Shown here one piece after another: positions 6,240 through 7,723 of a DNA stretch of 7,723 nt (position 1 is its first letter; every line of letters starts with the position of its first letter). The translations under genes were made by a program, and so were the position numbers. The notes beneath the pieces were generated by a model. It was not told the origin of the DNA, did not search any database, and saw only the letters and a program-made list of their open reading frames with translations. The stretch comes from Prevotella sp. CAG:1058 (GTDB taxonomy: Bacteria > Bacteroidota > Bacteroidia > Bacteroidales > Bacteroidaceae), in NCBI GenBank assembly GCA_000433175.1, contig HF986741.1, positions 1 through 7,723 on the forward strand, given 5' to 3'.

Positions 6240-7583
6240 TTATAGTCCTATTACCGACTTTTCAACCCAGTATGCCAAGATTCCGGCAATGTATCCGATG
6301 AAGGCAATCCAGGTAATGTTCTTCATGTACCAGCCGAAAGTTATTTTCTCGAGTCCCATGACTACAACTCCGGCGGCAGAGCCGATGATGAGCATCGAAC
6401 CGCCCACGCCGGCACAGTAAGCCAGGAGCTGCCAGAATATGCCGTCTTGCGCCATGGCTCCGGCTTCGGCTATCGGGTACATGCCCATGCAACCGGCAAC
6501 GAGCGGCACGTTGTCGACAATGCTCGACAATACGCCGATAAGTCCGGTAACTATGTAATGGTTGCCGTTGAATGTTGTGTTGAGGCCTTCGCCGAGGGCT
6601 GCAAGCACGCCGATTTCCTGGAGGCACGCAACAGCCATGAGGATGCCGAGGAAGAAGAGTATGGTACCCATGTCGATGCGCGAAAGGATGTTGGTTATCC
6701 GCTTTTGGGTTCCGCCTTTATCGCTGTGTTCGGGCAGGTCGCGGTAGAATATCTCGGTCGACGTCCATAGCACACCCAGCACGAGCAATATGCCTACGAA
6801 CGGAGGCAGGTGGGTGATTGACTTGAAGATAGGCACGAAGATGAGTCCGCCCACGCCAATCCAGAACACCGCTTTGCGCTGGCTATCAGTTAAGTCGTTA
6901 GACACGGAAGCTGTTGTGACAGCTGTGCCGCCGGATATTTCGCCCTTCAGCTTGAACGACAGTATGTATGCCGGAATGGCAATCGAGATGATGGAAGGGA
7001 TGAAGAGCTCCTTGATTACTCCGGCAGCCGTGATGAGTCCCTTGTTCCAAATCATTATGGTAGTGACGTCGCCAATCGGAGAGAAGGAGCCTCCCGAGTT
7101 GGCTGCAATTATGATTAGCGATGCGTAGATAAGGCGGTCTTTGCGGCTTCTTATGAGCTTGCTTAGAATCATGACCATGACTATTGATGTAGTCATGTTG
7201 TCAAGAATTGCCGAAAGGAAGAAGGTCAGGATTGTGATGCGCCACAGCAATGCTTTCTTGCTCTTTGTCTTCATCATGTCGCGCACGAAGTTGAAACCGC
7301 CGTTCTGGTCTACCACCTCGACTATGGTCATTGCTCCCATCAGGAAGAACAGGGTGGTGGCAGTACTGCCGAGATGGCCTTCAATGGCAGAGCTGGCAGC
7401 AGCGGCTATGCCTTCGGGGGATATCCCTTCGAAGTTGGCCGGGTCGAACATGTAGAGAGTCCAGCATGCCACAAACATGAGCAGGGCAACAGCAGCCTTG
7501 TTTACTTTTGTAAATGTTTCCAAGGCGATGCACAGGTATCCTATTATGAATACCGTCACGATAATAATTGTTAATGTTGACAT
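6240..7583 (-). CDS. nhaD: NhaD-type Na+/H+ antiporter
   Basis: The 447-residue product is a polytopic inner-membrane protein of the ion transporter (ArsB/NhaD) superfamily with about 11-13 hydrophobic segments. It shows the inverted-repeat hallmark of the family: AILDNMTTSIVM (125-136) in the first half and SSIVDNVPLVAG (363-374) in the second, each with an Asp-Asn pair in a membrane hairpin. These are followed by ANSGGSFSPIGDVTTIMIWN (161-180) and GVGGSMLIIGSAAGVVVMG (402-420). The match to NhaD, rather than to arsenite or citrate carriers, rests on SGGSFSPIGDVTT and overall resemblance. NhaD exchanges cytoplasmic Na+ or Li+ for protons, giving salt and alkaline pH tolerance. The ATG at 7583 follows a short A/T-rich leader and a promoter -7 element, and the N-terminus begins directly with a membrane helix. 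The gene is convergent with the AraC gene and separated from it by a palindrome. Confidence 0.93.
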   Translation of the reverse strand: MSTLTIIIVTVFIIGYLCIALETFTKVNKAAVALLMFVACWTLYMFDPANFEGISPEGIAAAASSAIEGHLGSTATTLFFLMGAMTIVEVVDQNGGFNFVRDMMKTKSKKALLWRITILTFFLSAILDNMTTSIVMVMILSKLIRSRKDRLIYASLIIIAANSGGSFSPIGDVTTIMIWNKGLITAAGVIKELFIPSIISIAIPAYILSFKLKGEISGGTAVTTASVSNDLTDSQRKAVFWIGVGGLIFVPIFKSITHLPPFVGILLVLGVLWTSTEIFYRDLPEHSDKGGTQKRITNILSRIDMGTILFFLGILMAVACLQEIGVLAALGEGLNTTFNGNHYIVTGLIGVLSSIVDNVPLVAGCMGMYPIAEAGAMAQDGIFWQLLAYCAGVGGSMLIIGSAAGVVVMGLEKITFGWYMKNITWIAFIGYIAGILAYWVEKSVIGL

Positions 7584-7620
7584 TAGTTTGTTTGTTAAGA
7601 TTAGTGTAATATCCAGTTTG

Positions 7621-7628
7621 CAAAATTA
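7621..7628 (-). promoter_or_regulatory. Promoter -7 element for nhaD
   Basis: On the - strand this reads TAATTTTG, an exact match to the Bacteroidetes -7 consensus TAnnTTTG. It lies 37 bp upstream of the nhaD ATG, implying a leader of about 30 nt. No good -33 TTTG is found at 19-21 bp; the nearest TTTG is 27 bp upstream, so the -33 element is poor or absent. Confidence 0.6.
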
Positions 7629-7723
7629 GTGATTAATTTCCGTTTTCGGTTGCGGCAAAAGTGAAAAAATGCTTATATCGGGCAAACGGGGCAGAGTCAA
7701 CTAGCAAGTGCAACATTACGGAA
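7629..7723. other. Intergenic sequence upstream of nhaD, no gene seen
   Basis: The last 95 bases hold no supportable open reading frame and no strong inverted repeat. The only small symmetry is CCGTTTTCGG at 7640-7649. It is probably the upstream control region of nhaD or the spacer to a gene beyond the window. Confidence 0.4.

Overview
The window looks like a Bacteroidales chromosome segment, most like Prevotella and its relatives. The evidence is: a surface protein with a pectin-lyase-like/choice-of-anchor passenger and a C-terminal tail resembling a type IX secretion sorting domain; promoters matching the Bacteroidetes sigma-ABfr pattern (-7 TAnnTTTG, -33 TTTG) before two genes; start codons mostly preceded by A-rich leaders without a Shine-Dalgarno; and an nhaD-type antiporter. 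The genus is inference. There are no RNA genes, IS elements, CRISPR arrays or phage genes that I can recognise.

Layout. (1) 1-2670, + strand: the C-terminal 886 residues of a large secreted surface protein. Its 5' end is missing or broken: there is an in-frame TAA at 7-9, no signal peptide, and a 9-bp direct repeat whose two copies both encode Phe-Ala-Asn in different frames. (2) 2671-3241: a 571-bp non-coding stretch holding a structured element (long inverted stem capped by two small hairpins), a tandem array of identical 39-bp units, a strong stem-loop, and the promoter of the next gene. (3) 3242-4540, + strand: a CNNM/CorC-HlyC membrane protein with CBS domains. (4) 4662-5234, + strand: a GNAT acetyltransferase. 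(5) 5315-6199, + strand: an AraC-family regulator with a cupin sensor domain. (6) 6200-6239: a spacer filled almost entirely by a perfect 36-bp palindrome between convergent genes. (7) 6240-7583, - strand: a NhaD-type Na+/H+ antiporter with its own promoter. 7629-7723 shows no gene.

The three + strand genes lie in one direction with 80-121 bp gaps and could be partly co-transcribed from the promoter at 3184-3214, but their functions do not form one obvious pathway. Two are ion-related membrane proteins (CorC-like and NhaD) of the kind bacteria use for cation homeostasis. The AraC protein's target is not evident. The protein-coding content is ordinary. The unusual part is the repeat region 2686-3021, where the right arm of a cruciform-like element appears to have been amplified into an array of homopyrimidine mirror repeats; I do not recognise it as a named element.
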